DNA of 62,000 nucleotides from Cryptomeria japonica (GCF_030272615.1 NC_081415.1:629527240-629589239); one strand, 5' to 3'; shown: positions 47,003-58,253, counted from the first letter of the stretch. The notes: generated from the sequence alone by a model not told the origin. A program made the numbers and translations.

Positions 47003-47318
47003 CTCTAAGAATCTGTGCTCTGGTTCCAAGAATAATCACCCCGCATAAAAGAAAAGTGGCTTCATCTCGCTCTAAGAGTTTGTGCTCTAGTTATGAGAAT
47101 GACCCACTATACAAGAAAAGAAGAAGTGAAGACATATCGCTCTACGAGTTCGTGCTCTAGTTCTGAGAATGACCCACTATAAAAGAAAAAGTGACAACAT
47201 CTTTCTCTAAGAGGCCTCCCTCTAGTTCCAACAATTTCTCACTGTACAAGAAAATTGATGACACCTTTCTCTAAGAGGCTGCCCTCTAGTTCCAAGAATG
47301 TCCCATTGTACAATGCAT
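47003..47318. repeat. Tandem repeat, five units of about 65-70 bp
   Basis: Units start with CTCTAAGA or CTCTACGA at 47003, 47070, 47140, 47205 and 47269 (lengths 67, 70, 65, 64 and a partial). Shared parts are CTCTAAGAG, a GCTCTAGTT or CCTCTAGTT block, GAATGACCCACTATA-like text and an A-rich end before the next unit. It lies inside the non-coding interior of element G. Confidence 0.8.
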
Positions 47319-48718
47319 GAGAGAAGTATGGTAAAAAGGAGTAGTGTGGGTGCCCCCCCTTAAGATGTCAACATAGGTTGATGTTGATATCTTAAGGAAA
47401 CTAGAACAAGGATACCTACCTTCATCACAAAGAATATATCCTGTATGCAACAATGCCATAAATCCAAGCAAGAGAGGGAATACTCTTCAAGAAAGGATGA
47501 AATAGTTGAAAAGAAATATCTTGTTGTTAGTGTAAAGGTGATCCTTGGAGGAGAAGAGATATTTCTTCAAAAGAAATCTACCCCCAAGAGGAGTTGTCTT
47601 AGACAAATATAACATCTTCTTGAACAAAGCAAAGGAGAGAACAAGAATACAATGCTTCCTCCTATTCCTAGGTGAAAGGGATTCTTGATGAGGGATGACT
47701 CACTCTTAGCTTCCAGAGGGATGGTTGGATTTATCATAGATGTACATTACCAAGTGTAAAAGATGTTGTAGTAAATGACTAACACCTCTTGTATAAGAGA
47801 GAATCCTTGAGCCAATAACCACAACTATTCACAAGGAATGACATCAAGTAATATAACTCACACCATCTAATTAATAGGGCAAAGTGGATCCCTAGAGAAA
47901 AAGAGAGAGAAGGATCATTTCCCCCCAAGCTAAGGGACAATAAGAAGAGCTAACATGCTCTACTAGAGAGAGATTAAACATAAGAAAATGTCTAATGAAC
48001 TTGCATGAACACATGCAAGAAAAGACATTAGTAAATGTAAAATAGATATCTCAAGAAGCAGTAATATTCGAAAGGAAGAGAGAAAAAGAATCATATATTC
48101 CCCAAGGGGGATTAATCATAAAAGCATACCATTGTAAGAAATGATAATCATATATGAAAAATGCAACCCGTAAAAGAAATAATGATAAATGAGAAAGAAA
48201 TACATGGAAAGGAATGAAAATGTTTGCCCCCCAAGTGAGGAGAACAGGGAGAAACATTACACATTTTCTGATGGTGATTAGTTTCAAGTGATATGTCATC
48301 CTAGTGGAACAAATATTTTAAAGGAAGAGATACATACTTCTCAAGAGAACATTTCCTGTTAAGGGGCATATCATACTTGCGAATAATCAAAACAATAGAA
48401 GAGGTAAGATTTCCAAGAGAAGGAAGGAAAGAGAAGAAGTGCAGTATTCATTAAAGATGCCCCGCTCTAAGCAAAGAGGAAAACCAAAGAAAAATTATAT
48501 GCTCACATAAGAACAACCCTATGCAAGAAAAGAGATCTAATAATGAATAATGCACAAAGATAGAGATAAATGTACAGAAAGAAGAAGAAAAATGGACTTC
48601 ATGTTGCTGCCCCAAAGTATGTTAAAGTGAAACAATACCACCACTAATGATAAAGAGCCCCTATTAAATAGGCTAATTATTCCATAGGGTGAAGAGCAAC
48701 ATGAAGGGAAAAGAAGTG

Positions 48719-50137
48719 CTAAGGCATTGTGTTTTTACTTAAAAAAATAGCTAGATCTTCTATGAGACAAATGTGTGCAAGATCATATTGTAGTTGAACA
48801 AATTTCTTAAATGCATAACATTTTCCAAGAGAATGTGAATATGAATAATAAAAAATATAATATTCAATACCTTTCACTTGCTTAAGATTTTTGTTTTTAT
48901 TTTGAGGAGGAAAGGAAATGTTCCTGTCATATTTCAATCTCCAATAGATTCTTGTAGCTAATCTATGAGGATGATAAATATCATCTTTCCATGAAGGAGA
49001 GGGTTTGTTAGGAGAAGAAGTTTCATTATCCACAATTCTAATTTTGCCACTATCTATGCCAGCTTGAATAGATTTTTGAAAATCAGGGCAATCATCAACA
49101 TTATGGTCATGGGTTTGATGAAATGAACAAAAAGGATGCTTTGAAGAAGAATCATTCTTTCGGGCTCTCTTGATTTGTTGGTTTTGAAGGTAATCTTTAT
49201 AGTTTTGAAGCCTAAGGAATTAATCCATAGAAAGAGGGGTACTACTTCCTAGGCCTCTTGTAGTAGTTTGTGTAGGAGGATTTATAGGTACACGAATTTC
49301 ATGCTCAAATTTACCAATTCCTTGTCCTTTAAAACCTTGTTTTGCCATTATATGAAAGCCACGACTATAAGATGGTTGCAATTGACTAGATGGAGGAACA
49401 TGATCATGAATTTCTTTGAAATATGATGCGTAAGGAGGAAGAAAAGGATTTGTAGATGAAGGAGGAGTATCATGTGAAATGACAATCTCTTTTACCTTAT
49501 CAAGCTTATCCTTTTTGGAAGATTGGGGAGGAATATCTTCATCATCTAAAAGCTCATTTTTAGGTATTTATATGCAAAGGGAAAGCTCATGAATAAAATG
49601 CATGACATCATCCTCCCTACATAGACTTTGATGTTGAAGATAGGTATTAGGAGAATAAGGAGGATCTAAAGATGTAAGAATGTTGATGTTTTTATTTTGC
49701 CCCTTTTTCTCAAGGGTATGTGTATGAGGAGAAGATGGGTCTATATTACTTTCCAATGCTTGCTCTCTTTTAGAAAGATCATTGGGTAAAGAATTAGATC
49801 TCATTTCATCCATACAAGATACCATAGGAGAGGTACAAAGGTTAAGATTTATAGGTTTAGGATCCATAAAATCTTTAAGGTGATTAACATAGGAAATGCA
49901 TTTTGTTAATAACATCACCATAATGCAACATAAATGATATATGAAATCTTTGAGATCTAATTGAAAAGAAAATAATTTTGAAATCCTAACAACACAATTT
50001 GACCAAGTTCTATGAATAAAGAGAAGCAATAGGAAATGAAAGAAACTCTTATCTGACACATGATTGTAGTAAATATATGCAAAAAGCAATATAATCACAT
50101 GCGGAAGAGCAAGTAAATCCAATTTATTAATTACCAT
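48719..50137 (-). pseudogene. gag: Element G Gag-like protein with G-patch and C/H finger
   Basis: One minus-strand frame of about 473 codons with stops near 49568 and 49220. The N-terminal half has no clear motif. Then comes MAKQGFKGQGIGKFEHEI (about 49347-49294), with the Gly spacing of a G-patch, a segment found in some retroelement polyproteins. Next is CSFHQTHDHNVDDC plus FQKSIQAGIDSGKI (about 49133-49045), the CX2HX4HX4C-type finger and helix common in Tat-lineage gypsy elements. It ends at 48719 without continuing into protease or RT. The start is uncertain; 50137 is the first Met of the open frame. RNA-binding role inferred from the finger. Confidence 0.6.
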
Positions 50138-50774
50138 TAAAAGTCTCTTAAGTGAAATCTGAATTTGCTAGAACAGCAGATCTAAAATTATGACCTTTCT
50201 ATGAAAATAAATGTAAGATTTGAATGTGATGAATTTTGAATTTGTGTTTGACCTTAGAGAGTGTTAAAATTGATAAAGTACACTGATTTTCCTGATTTGA
50301 GCAGAAAAATAGAGTCAATTCCATTTCCCAAAATTTCGGGAAAAAAGTTGAGGACCGTGGCAAAAGTGCACACAGTCCAACCAACATTTTTTGAAATTTT
50401 CAGGGATGATATAAATTATGATTTTAATACAGAATCCAAAAAAACATCTAATTTGGAGATGTCTAGATCAATCAAACTTGGAGGCAAAGGTCAAAAATAG
50501 AAGAATCTTTAAAAATTAGGGTTTTATTATTTAACCATTGAATTTTCTGAATAAAGAAACTATTTGAATTGCAATTTTGAAATAGAAATCAGAGCTAAAA
50601 CAAAAAATTAAAACTTTACACCTCACAAGCTTAATTTTCTCAAAATGAAAAAATTAGGGTTTTTATGCAATTAACCTCTAAAATTTGCAAATAGACCAAA
50701 CTTGAAAATAAAAATTTAAAATTAAAATTGCAATTAATCATATCTAATAATGAGAAATTAGAATTAATGTGTAA
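50138..50774 (-). other. Element G 5' leader
   Basis: About 640 bp of AT-rich sequence between PBS and the gag-like frame; several short runs such as AAACCCTAATTTTT on the minus strand. No gene seen. Confidence 0.5.
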
Positions 50775-50790
50775 GACGTCGAGTTCACCA
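50775..50790 (-). promoter_or_regulatory. Element G primer-binding-site-like sequence
   Basis: Minus strand TGGTGAACTCGACGTC, three bases from the 5' LTR, similar to the site at 2099-2115. Confidence 0.6.
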
Positions 50791-50793
50791 AAA

Positions 50794-51967
50794 TGTAAAG
50801 TAGAAAATTAGATCCTAGTGACTCCCCACCTAGGAGAGAGAAAGCAAGCCACTAGGATGATTTTCACTTGGAGGAACTCTACATTCAATAGAGGGGATTG
50901 AATCCACTAGATCCAAATCCAAGGGAAACAAGGATGTGAATTCCAAGTGGATTGCAAGGGTTGAAGTGTGATTTACCCTCTTTTGTAAATGAGAAAGTTG
51001 ACTTGTTGACTATGCGGAAAAGAGAGAGGAAATGAGTGAAATGAGGAGCTACCAGTTTGGGATCACGCTCTAACTTCGGGTCTGAGCTAACTAGAATGAT
51101 ATGGATCTGCCTTGCAAATTCGGAGAAAAGTCATCAGGACCATGGTGGGAATGTACATGGTCCTCCACATAATCCGTGAAACAAAAAGGGTTCTTTCGTT
51201 TCTGCAAATGAAACCCAAACCTGCAATTACAGTTGCACACCTGCAACCTACACACATAAAATAGAGGAAAAGGGGGTTGTGGATAGGGGTTTGCCTCAGT
51301 CAAACCCCAGTTAAGGAATCAACCTTGAAAGAAACTAATTGCAAATGCTTGAATATAAACAATGGAAATGTATACCTTGTAGATCTACAATTTGTTGATG
51401 ATGATTGCTTTGCTTCTTGAATGTAATCTCAAATGTTGCATGAAATGGCATGTAACACGACAAAACCCTAACACACACATATGCTTGCAAATGAATGTTG
51501 TAATATTGCTCCCATGGATGAATGAAGAAGACTTGAATGCTTGAATGCTTGATGATGTATATCTTCACATATGCTTTATTATCTCATTCCTTCCTATGAA
51601 CATGAGAAAATGAACTCCCTTTTTATGCATGCCCTAGAAGATTAATTCATCTCACCAAAGGCCAACATCGGGGAGATTGGGATCCCGAAGTATAGATAGG
51701 GCCAAGGGGACCTATCTTGGGGCCACCCTAAGATGGTAGGATAGGGGTGCTATGCCCCTATCCTAGGGGGATAGGGGCACCATGCTCTTGTCCTGCCCTA
51801 TCTTGGGGCCCGGACAGGGTCCTGAGGCCATCTCAACACTCAAACAGGAAGGGGACAAGGGGTGAAAATGCAAAAAGAGGTCTTGGTTAGAAAGGATGGT
51901 GTCATCACCAAGGTGAGGACTTTGAATGTGGTTAAAATTGTAGGAGGCATAATTTTATGACACTACA
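50794..51967 (-). repeat. Element G 5' LTR
   Basis: 1,174 bp, plus view TGTAAAG...ACACTACA. Collinear with 44219-45359; longer mainly because of a duplicated GGATAGGGGCACCATGC-like segment near 51745-51790. Confidence 0.88.
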
Positions 51968-51972
51968 ATTCC

Positions 51973-52980
51973 CAAAGATGACCTAATTATGTGATTTTAA
52001 CTCACAATTCTGAATAATCTCTTATGTGTACATATTATTCAAGGGAGTGGAGTTAAAAATTAACTACATGACAAAGAGGGTAATTGATATATTTTAGGGA
52101 AATAGGGCTTTGTTATTAAACATTGTAATGGTTTGAAAAAGATCCTTGAGTATTATAAATGGAGAAATCAAAACCAAAAAATAAGACGATCATATTTTTG
52201 TAATGTAACCAATCACCAATAATATTATTACTATTATTATGCAATATTGATACAAGTAATACAAAATCAGTTGGCTTTCTTCTTATATGTTGCATTAAGA
52301 TTACTGTGGGTCACCTTTTGAATCTACTTGCTATTTTGATACTGATAAGATTAAAGGTTGTATTAGAAGTTCTTTCTATATACTTTTATCATCTTGTTAT
52401 TTTCATTTTATGAACAAGGAGGTATACATTCTTGGATAAATTATTGTGTGAGCTTGATTAAATTCGCCATACAATAATTGTCATAATAGGATTAAGTCAA
52501 TAGGTGTGGGAAGATCAACAGTGGATGGTTGTGTAAAAATGTAAGACTTTGTGCCCAATTAAGGTAAAGACATTGATCAATATTGCATGTTCAACATTGG
52601 ATTCCATAGAAACTAGAGAAGAACACATTTTCATTTTAATTTCACAAAGAAGGAAGTAATATCTCATTTCAAATTCAGTTCTATAAAGTAGGAGTAGAAA
52701 AAATAAAATATAAAGTCATTCTCACTTTCATGCCATTTGAGAGTGACCTAAGATAGGAGTATTGTAATATAATATGCCTAAGTGTTACCAACTAATTGTA
52801 GTATATATAAAGAAAAGTTGGCGATAAGGTACACCTGCCTAGGTCTGGCAAAGCCAGAAGTGAAGGGAAGTTAGATCAAATAGATCATTCCACTAGTTGG
52901 AAAAAATCAATTGCTGATCCTAATCATAGAAAATGACATACTCTTAGGGATCATCAAAATAGTGATTTTGAGCTCTAACA
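51973..52980. other. Unit H right part, no gene recognised
   Basis: About 1 kb, with TATAAAT at 52154-52160 followed by an AT-rich stretch. It looks like LTR U3-R-U5 sequence reading plus, ending CTAACA at 52980, but I found no partner copy. Confidence 0.45.
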
Positions 52981-54880
52981 GACATTTTATCAATAAGAGC
53001 TGATGTAGGAGACCTGTTAATCAAGTAGCAAGCAGTGACAACAATTTAGCCCAAAACATTTGTTCTAGACTAACACCACTCAACATACTCCTAGCCTTCT
53101 CCATTAGTGTCCTGTTCATTCTTTTGGCAACTCCATTCTGCTATGGAGAATATGGAGTTGTCTTCTATCTATTAATACCACAGTCTTTACAGAATCTATC
53201 AAAATCATTAGAGAAAAATTCACATCAGTCCTCAAACATTTAATTTTCTTTCTAGTTTGCAACTCAACAATTACTTTAAATTCTTTAAAACAACTAAAAA
53301 CTTCAGATTTATTCTTTAGAAAGTATACCCATGTCCTACTAAAATCATCAATAAATGAAACATAATATGTGGATTTTCCAATCAAAGGAACATATACAAA
53401 GCCAAAACACATTAGAATGAATAAGATCCAAAACATGACAAGATAAATGAGAACTCGAGTAAAACTGAACATGGTTTGTTTTCCATAAATGCAATGCTCA
53501 CAATAGAAATCAAAGTCAAGATTACAATAATTCAAACCTTCAACAAGGTTTTTATTTTTCAGGGTCCCCAGACCCTTTTTTCCAATGTGGCCAAGTCTTT
53601 GGTGCCATAACATAGTCTTCTCTGGAGGTAACTTTTCTTTAGAAGAAAGAGCACCTTTAGGTACCCAAAATCCATGTCCATCAGATGAAGGTGAAACCCT
53701 CTAGATTATACAAAGTGTCAAACCTAACACCTCTAGCAATCACCATATCACCCTTAATCATCTTACATCTTGCATAAGAAAAGACTACTTGCACACTTGC
53801 ATCTATTAGTTTTCTCATAGATAATAAATTTTTTTTTAATCCAGGGATATGAAACACACCACAAATACTTTTAATTCTACCATTAGGAAACCTGATCCTA
53901 ACTTTACCTTCACCAATAATGTCTAAATGTGAATCATCACCCAAGTACACCTTGCCTCCATTAAATTCTTCATATTAAAAAAATCAATATTTTATTGGAA
54001 GTCATATGAAAAGATGTACTTGAGTCAATTAACCATGCATCATTACCTACATGAGTAGACAAAGCTACAATGAATGCATCACCATCTTCCTTCTCAGACT
54101 CAAAATCAAAATCAAACTTCTTCTTTTTCTTCATCTTTTATTCTTTGTAGTCCTTACGAATGTGACTTAAATTACCACAATTCCAACAAATGACTTTGGA
54201 CTTTCTAGGAGATTTCGATCTCCCTTTGGATTTGAACTTTTTGTGCTTCTCATTCTTCATTCCTTTTTCCTTAGGTCTTCCATGAATAGTTAGGGCTTCG
54301 TTTGAATTGATGGATACCTTCCTTCACATCTCTTCACCAAGTAGGGCACCCACCACTTCTTCAGACTTCAAAACAATATAAGTACTACCAATAGCGATAA
54401 CAAGAGAATCCCATGAATCATGTAAAGAACAAAGCAATATTTGGAATTTCTCATATTCCTAGACATCTTAACACCATAGATACCAATTGAGCCACCAACA
54501 TATTAAATGCTTCCAAGTAATCTCCAATTTGTCCACCCTCTTCCATCTTCAAGGAATACAATGTCTTCCTCAAGAAAATCTGATTTAATAAGGATTTGGC
54601 TTTGATACATCTCACCAAGCTTAGTCCATAACTTCTTTGTAGTGTTCTCTTCATGGACATTGATCAGAACAGAGTCTGCTAGGCACAATGTGATTAAACC
54701 CTTGGATTTTTGGTCCATAACATCATACTGAACAACCACAGTAAGATGTATAGGTCTCAAGACATTTAAATCAACAACATCCCATAGATCTTGATCTATT
54801 ATCAGATCTTACATGTTTATCTTTCATATCTCAAAATTACTATTATTAAATTTCTCCACCTCTATTCTCCCTGACGAATG
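52981..54880 (-). pseudogene. gag-pol: Copia-2 Gag, protease and integrase core (broken)
   Basis: Minus strand. Gag helices at about 54760-54450 (SKGLITLCLADSVL, EENTTKKLWTKLGEMYQS, then in another frame TLYSLKMEEGGQIGDYLEAF) show a frameshift. A CCHC knuckle near 54195-54155 reads CWNCGNLSHIRKDY; the last Cys is Tyr. Protease lies near 54035-53680 (WLIDSSTSFHMT; DSG is DSS). Integrase covers about 53613-52985, with LWHQRLGHIGKKGLG and CEHCIYGKQ intact as the HHCC zinc region, then SFIDDFSRTWVYFLK and a frame change before the catalytic Glu region (ELPKE, then NRTLMEKARSM in the next frame). Homology stops at 52981 where unit H begins. Many lesions. Confidence 0.82.
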
Positions 54881-54995
54881 TACCATCTGAAATTTCCTGC
54901 AAGAAGATCCAAAAGTATCTTCTGCACAAGCTCCCACTCAAATCTAGATTAGCTCAAAAAACCCAACAACCCACAATTGAAACCAAAGGTGATTA

Positions 54996-55008
54996 GGCTA
55001 TGATACCA
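54996..55008 (-). promoter_or_regulatory. Copia-2 primer binding site
   Basis: Minus strand TGGTATCATAGCC, one base different from the initiator-Met PBS. Two bases separate it from the TGTAAGG at 55011 taken as the LTR edge. Confidence 0.75.
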
Positions 55009-55010
55009 CT

Positions 55011-55250
55011 TGTAAGGAAGTTAAGTAGTGGAACAACTTCCTATACTAACTTTGAGAGGATGGTAATGCATAAAATTTTACACATCGCTACAATAGTTAC
55101 AAAAAATTAATAGAAATGATGCAGGAGCATCCCCAGTTCACAAAAATCTTGCATCAACCAAAAACATTTTCTTTTTTGTTTTGGTTTTTGTTTGCAGCTT
55201 TAGTGTTCCTTTCTGTGTGTCCTGGTTTTGGCTCACTGGGTCCTATAGAG
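55011..55250 (-). repeat. Copia-2 5' LTR (right boundary unresolved)
   Basis: The plus view starts TGTAAGGAAG right after the PBS. The right end must be a CA, but several candidates exist between about 55135 and 55300. No partner LTR or TSD is available in the window. What follows is leader of the plus-strand gypsy element, so copia-2 either inserted into that element or abuts it. Confidence 0.5.
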
Positions 55251-57427
55251 TTGGATTATACCTAAAGACTTGATCATATTTCTTTCTTACAAACCGCATC
55301 TCATTTGGACCACTTTCTGGAAAGATATCGCTACCGGTTTCCATGACAGTTTCTTGTTATCGGTTGCCTAAGACCTATTCTGGTGATCTACTGGAACCCA
55401 TTTCGAAGCTTGTGGAGCCTTGGACATTGATCTCAATTTTTCTTGGTTGTGTGTCCTGAATTTTTGTTGTAGTGTGGTGGATTGCAGATCCAACCTGCAA
55501 TTGTAGAGGATTAGCCTGAATCAATGGTGCGAAGAGGAAATAGGAATGGTGGAGCACATGGAATGTAGACCCTTCTGTGAAGGAGATGTTGCAAGGAATA
55601 GCAACTTGGTTAGAAGTCATGGAGACAACCCAGAGAAGAGGCCAACATATTGAGGATGTGAGCAAAGATGAAGGAGAATAAGCCTCGATAGAACAAGTGA
55701 ACCTACCGACAGTTGATCCAGATGAAGAAAGGTTTTTAAGGGTTTTGAGTAAAGCGAACACTAAACCTCATTTTATCCCACCAGAATATGATCGGAAGTT
55801 AGATTCAGATGAATTGATGGATTGGATATCAGAGATCGAGAAGTATTTTGATTTTGAAAACACTATAGAAGAGAGGAAGGTGAAATATGCCTATACCTGG
55901 TTGGAAGGTCATGCATCTCTTTGGTGGGAGCACTTGCAAGTTGATAGGCAAAGAAGTGGTAAATAAAAGATTAAGACATGGGATAGGATGATTTCTAAGT
56001 TGAAATCAAGTTTTTCCCGATGAATTATCAAGTGGATTTGTTCAAGAAGTTGCAGAATCTAAGACAGAAGGAATCTAGTGTGAAGGAGTACACCGAAGCA
56101 TTTTACAAGTTGAACATTAGATCCAGACATGTTGATGATGAAGTTGAACAGATTGTGGATTTTTGTACAAAATGAACTCAGTATGATCAAATTGGAGAGT
56201 GTTGAAGAGGCTTACCAGTATGCAATAAAGGCTGAAGAGAATTTGAACAAAAAACATGAGCAGAGACAGAGAGGTGGTGGAAGGTTTACCAGAGGAATAT
56301 TTCAAGGAGGAAGAGGATATACTAGAGGAAGAGGAACCAGTACAGATTAGAACAAGGACAAAGAGGGTAATTCATACTGGAAGGATGATGAAAATTTCTA
56401 CTGGAGGAGAGATCCGGACAGTTACCGAAATGAGAACTTTGGAAGACAATACAAGAGGACAGTTAGAGGAACTTGCTTTAAATGTCGAGGAGAAGGACAT
56501 CATGCATTTGAATGTAAGAAGATAGAGGCTACCAGAAGAACAACAATAGTGGAAGAAAACCACACTAGATCAGACAATAAACCAGAAGATGGAGAACTAT
56601 TGATGATGAGGAGAGATTTGTGTCATATACCGGAGGAGATGAAGAACCCTTGCAGAGGAAGAACCTGTTGAAGACCAGATGTAAGGTATCCGGTAAGTGT
56701 TGTAAAGTTGTTATTGATAGTGGTAGTTCATATAATATTTTTTCATAAGAGATGGTGAATAAGTTGAAATTGGAAAGATTGAAAAACCCTAAGCCTTACT
56801 AGATAGCATGGATTCAGGATGAACATAAGTTGTTAGTAAGTGAACAGTGTTAAGTAAAATTGAAAATTGGGAATTATCATGATGAAGTTTAGTGTGATAT
56901 TATGCCTATGGATATTTTTCATCTTTTGTTGAGAAGACCTTGGCAGTTTGATAGACAAGAAATACATGATGGGAGGAAGAATACATGCACTATTATGGTC
57001 AATGGGATGAAGAAAACCTTGTTACCTCTAGAGGAACCCTTGAAGAGTGAAGTTTGTACAAATACCAGAATCTGTTTAGTAGATGGAAGGAAATTCATGG
57101 ATGGACTGAGACATGAGAATGTGTGTTTTTCCTGAATTCCTAAGAAGACTGAGAGATCGAAACCAGAAGGAGAACACCCGACAGAGATAAGAGATTTGCT
57201 GGCAGAATATGTGGACATCATTTCAGATAATGTACCTCATGGATTGCCACCTGTTAGAAATATTAGTAATTACATGGACTTGGTTCCTAGAGCTTGTTTG
57301 CCTAACAAAGCCACACGTCAGTTGACATTGACAAAGAATGAAGAACTGAATAGATAAGGGAAAGAGTTGTTGGAGAAAGGTTTGATTAGGGAAAGTTTGA
57401 GCGCTTTTGTAGTACTAGCAGTATTAG
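55251..57427 (+). mobile_element. Plus-strand gypsy fragment: leader, gag, protease, start of RT
   Basis: Ty3-gypsy element with gag at 55524 onward, a CCHC knuckle, aspartic protease and the first part of RT, cut at 57427 by element F. Its 5' LTR and PBS are not visible; they may lie off the window beyond copia-2. The left boundary given is approximate. The pol order (protease then RT directly, with no integrase between) is the gypsy arrangement. Confidence 0.75.
55524..57427 (+). pseudogene. gag-pol: Gypsy Gag-Pol fragment (frameshifted)
   Basis: Starts ATG 55524 (MVRRGNRNGG); a one-base shift follows near 55562. The gag core is LDSDELMDWISEIEKYFDF and YAYTWLEGHASLWWEHLQ (55790-55945), with another shift near 56010. 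An Arg/Gly-rich stretch (RQRGGGRFTRG) precedes the knuckle CFKCRGEGHHAFEC (about 56474-56515). Protease is at about 56680-57000, with VVIDSGSSYNIFS (active-site DSG kept) and MPMDIFHLLLRRPWQFDRQ. The RT approach region is DIISDNVPHGLPPVR and LLEKGLIRESLSAF, where it ends at the F LTR. Stops include 56747 and 57354. Gypsy clade not assigned. Confidence 0.8.
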
Positions 57428-58253
57428 TGTTGGCATATGCACACTCCAATGAGACATTGTAGGTGATTGAAGGTTTTGTCATTAATGGCAACCTTGCAAT
57501 CCTATGGTACCAGCAAGGCATTATACCGACAAGGCATTACACCGACAAGTTAGTGCACCGACATCAGCAGATCACACTCTACACCAGCACTCAAGACACC
57601 GGCACCGACACAAAGAAAGGAAGTATACCGGCACAAAGGCCGATAGGATTTTGTTATATTACATTTTGTTTATTATTGTAAAAACTTTGTAAGCTGACTT
57701 GGAAAATTGTAAAATGACTGCTATATATAAAAGAGATCATTGTAGACATTTTGTAGAGAAAGAGAGAGCGAAAAAGAAAAATATAAGGCAGACCTATTAT
57801 GCGAAATATAGGTTGAAGGGTTTATGTAAGAAGCAGAGCAGTAATCGGTACTGGATCTGACATTATAGATGCTATTGTAAAGTAGTACAAGATATTGGAT
57901 TTGTATAATCCACATTGTAAGTCAATGAGACTTCCCATTGAGTAGTGAGCTCTAGGCAGTTGGCCTTCTTACATGTGCAGGCCCCTATTGTAAGTAATAT
58001 TCTCTTATTGGCCAGTGAGTGAATATTGTGGGTCACAAATCCCACCGAGGTTTTTCCCACACCGGGTTTCCTCATTAAATCCTTGTGTTATGGTGTGCTT
58101 TTCATGTGGGTGTTCTTAATTTTGTTTATTACATTATTTATTGCATACTGGTACACTGTTATAATATGTTCTGCATGTTTTAAGTTAAGAAATTCTAATT
58201 ACCAGTTAGATACTAATGCACCCCCCCTCTCAATATCTGTGGGATTCCTAAAA
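57428..58253 (+). repeat. Element F 5' LTR
   Basis: 826 bp beginning TGTTGGCATATGC. The end is blurred (ATTCCTAAAAATTGG, where the solo copy supports CCTAACA). It contains TTGTCATTAATGGCAA at 57476-57491, several CCGGCA/ACCGACA-like short strings, the TATA box at 57722, the hairpin region at about 57964-57985 and a C7 run at 58221-58227 followed by TCTCA. Confidence 0.88.
57722..57734 (+). promoter_or_regulatory. Element F LTR TATA box
   Basis: TATATATAAAAGA about 295 bp into the LTR; conserved in the solo copy at 16766-16778. Probable start of the element RNA about 30 bp downstream. Confidence 0.7.

Larger units (their letters stand above)
46406..48718 (-). other. Element G non-coding interior
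   Basis: About 2.3 kb, purine-rich on the plus strand, with no frame resembling retroelement enzymes. It includes the (TG)n run and the 65-70-bp tandem array. Apart from those I see nothing definable. Confidence 0.55.
44219..51967 (-). mobile_element. Element G: gag-only gypsy element, TSD ATTCC
   Basis: 7,749 bp on the minus strand, with perfect TSDs ATTCC (44214-44218, 51968-51972). LTRs are 44219-45359 and 50794-51967, the PBS-like site is 50775-50790 and the PPT 45361-45374. The only coding homology is a gag-like frame with a G-patch-like segment and a C/H-rich finger (48719-50137). The other ~2.3 kb of native interior (46406-48718) shows no protease, RT or integrase. It contains a solo LTR insertion at 45429-46405. 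Non-autonomous, inserted in unit H. Confidence 0.85.
40638..52980. mobile_element. Unit H: TG...CA-bounded insertion, TSD GGCAT/GACAT
   Basis: It splits copia-2 integrase at a point where both halves can be matched. It starts TGTTGGAACC (40638) and ends GCTCTAACA (52980), with flanks GGCAT (40633-40637) and GACAT (52981-52985), one base different. Without nested element G it is about 4.6 kb. I could not find a repeated LTR at its two ends, so it may be a very long solo LTR, an element with one end rearranged, or a composite. It carries TATA-like sequences (TATAAATA near 40755; TATAAAT at 52154-52160) and a PPR-gene fragment. Class uncertain. Confidence 0.6.
7842..55010 (-). mobile_element. 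Copia-2: minus-strand Ty1-copia element in three pieces
   Basis: One copia element split by later insertions. Reading the minus strand: PBS at 54996-55008, gag, protease and integrase core (about 54880-52981), then after unit H the integrase C-terminus and hinge (40637-40085), then after the Tat composite the RT (8388-7842), where copia-1 interrupts it. The pieces join logically. The integrase stretch around NRSPTSAL stops at 52981 and resumes at 40637 just before SFSHIRVFGCEAYAHVP. The RT entry motif stops at 40085-40089 and resumes in frame at 8388. The 3' part (RNase H, 3' LTR) is off the left edge. The 5' LTR starts at 55011 on the plus-strand view. All coding parts carry stops. Confidence 0.85.

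Noticed and set aside
52981-55010. First read as a separate fourth copia element
   Set aside because: Its homology stops inside integrase at 52981 and continues at 40637 in the right direction and order with near-matching TSDs of unit H, so it is the 5' part of copia-2.
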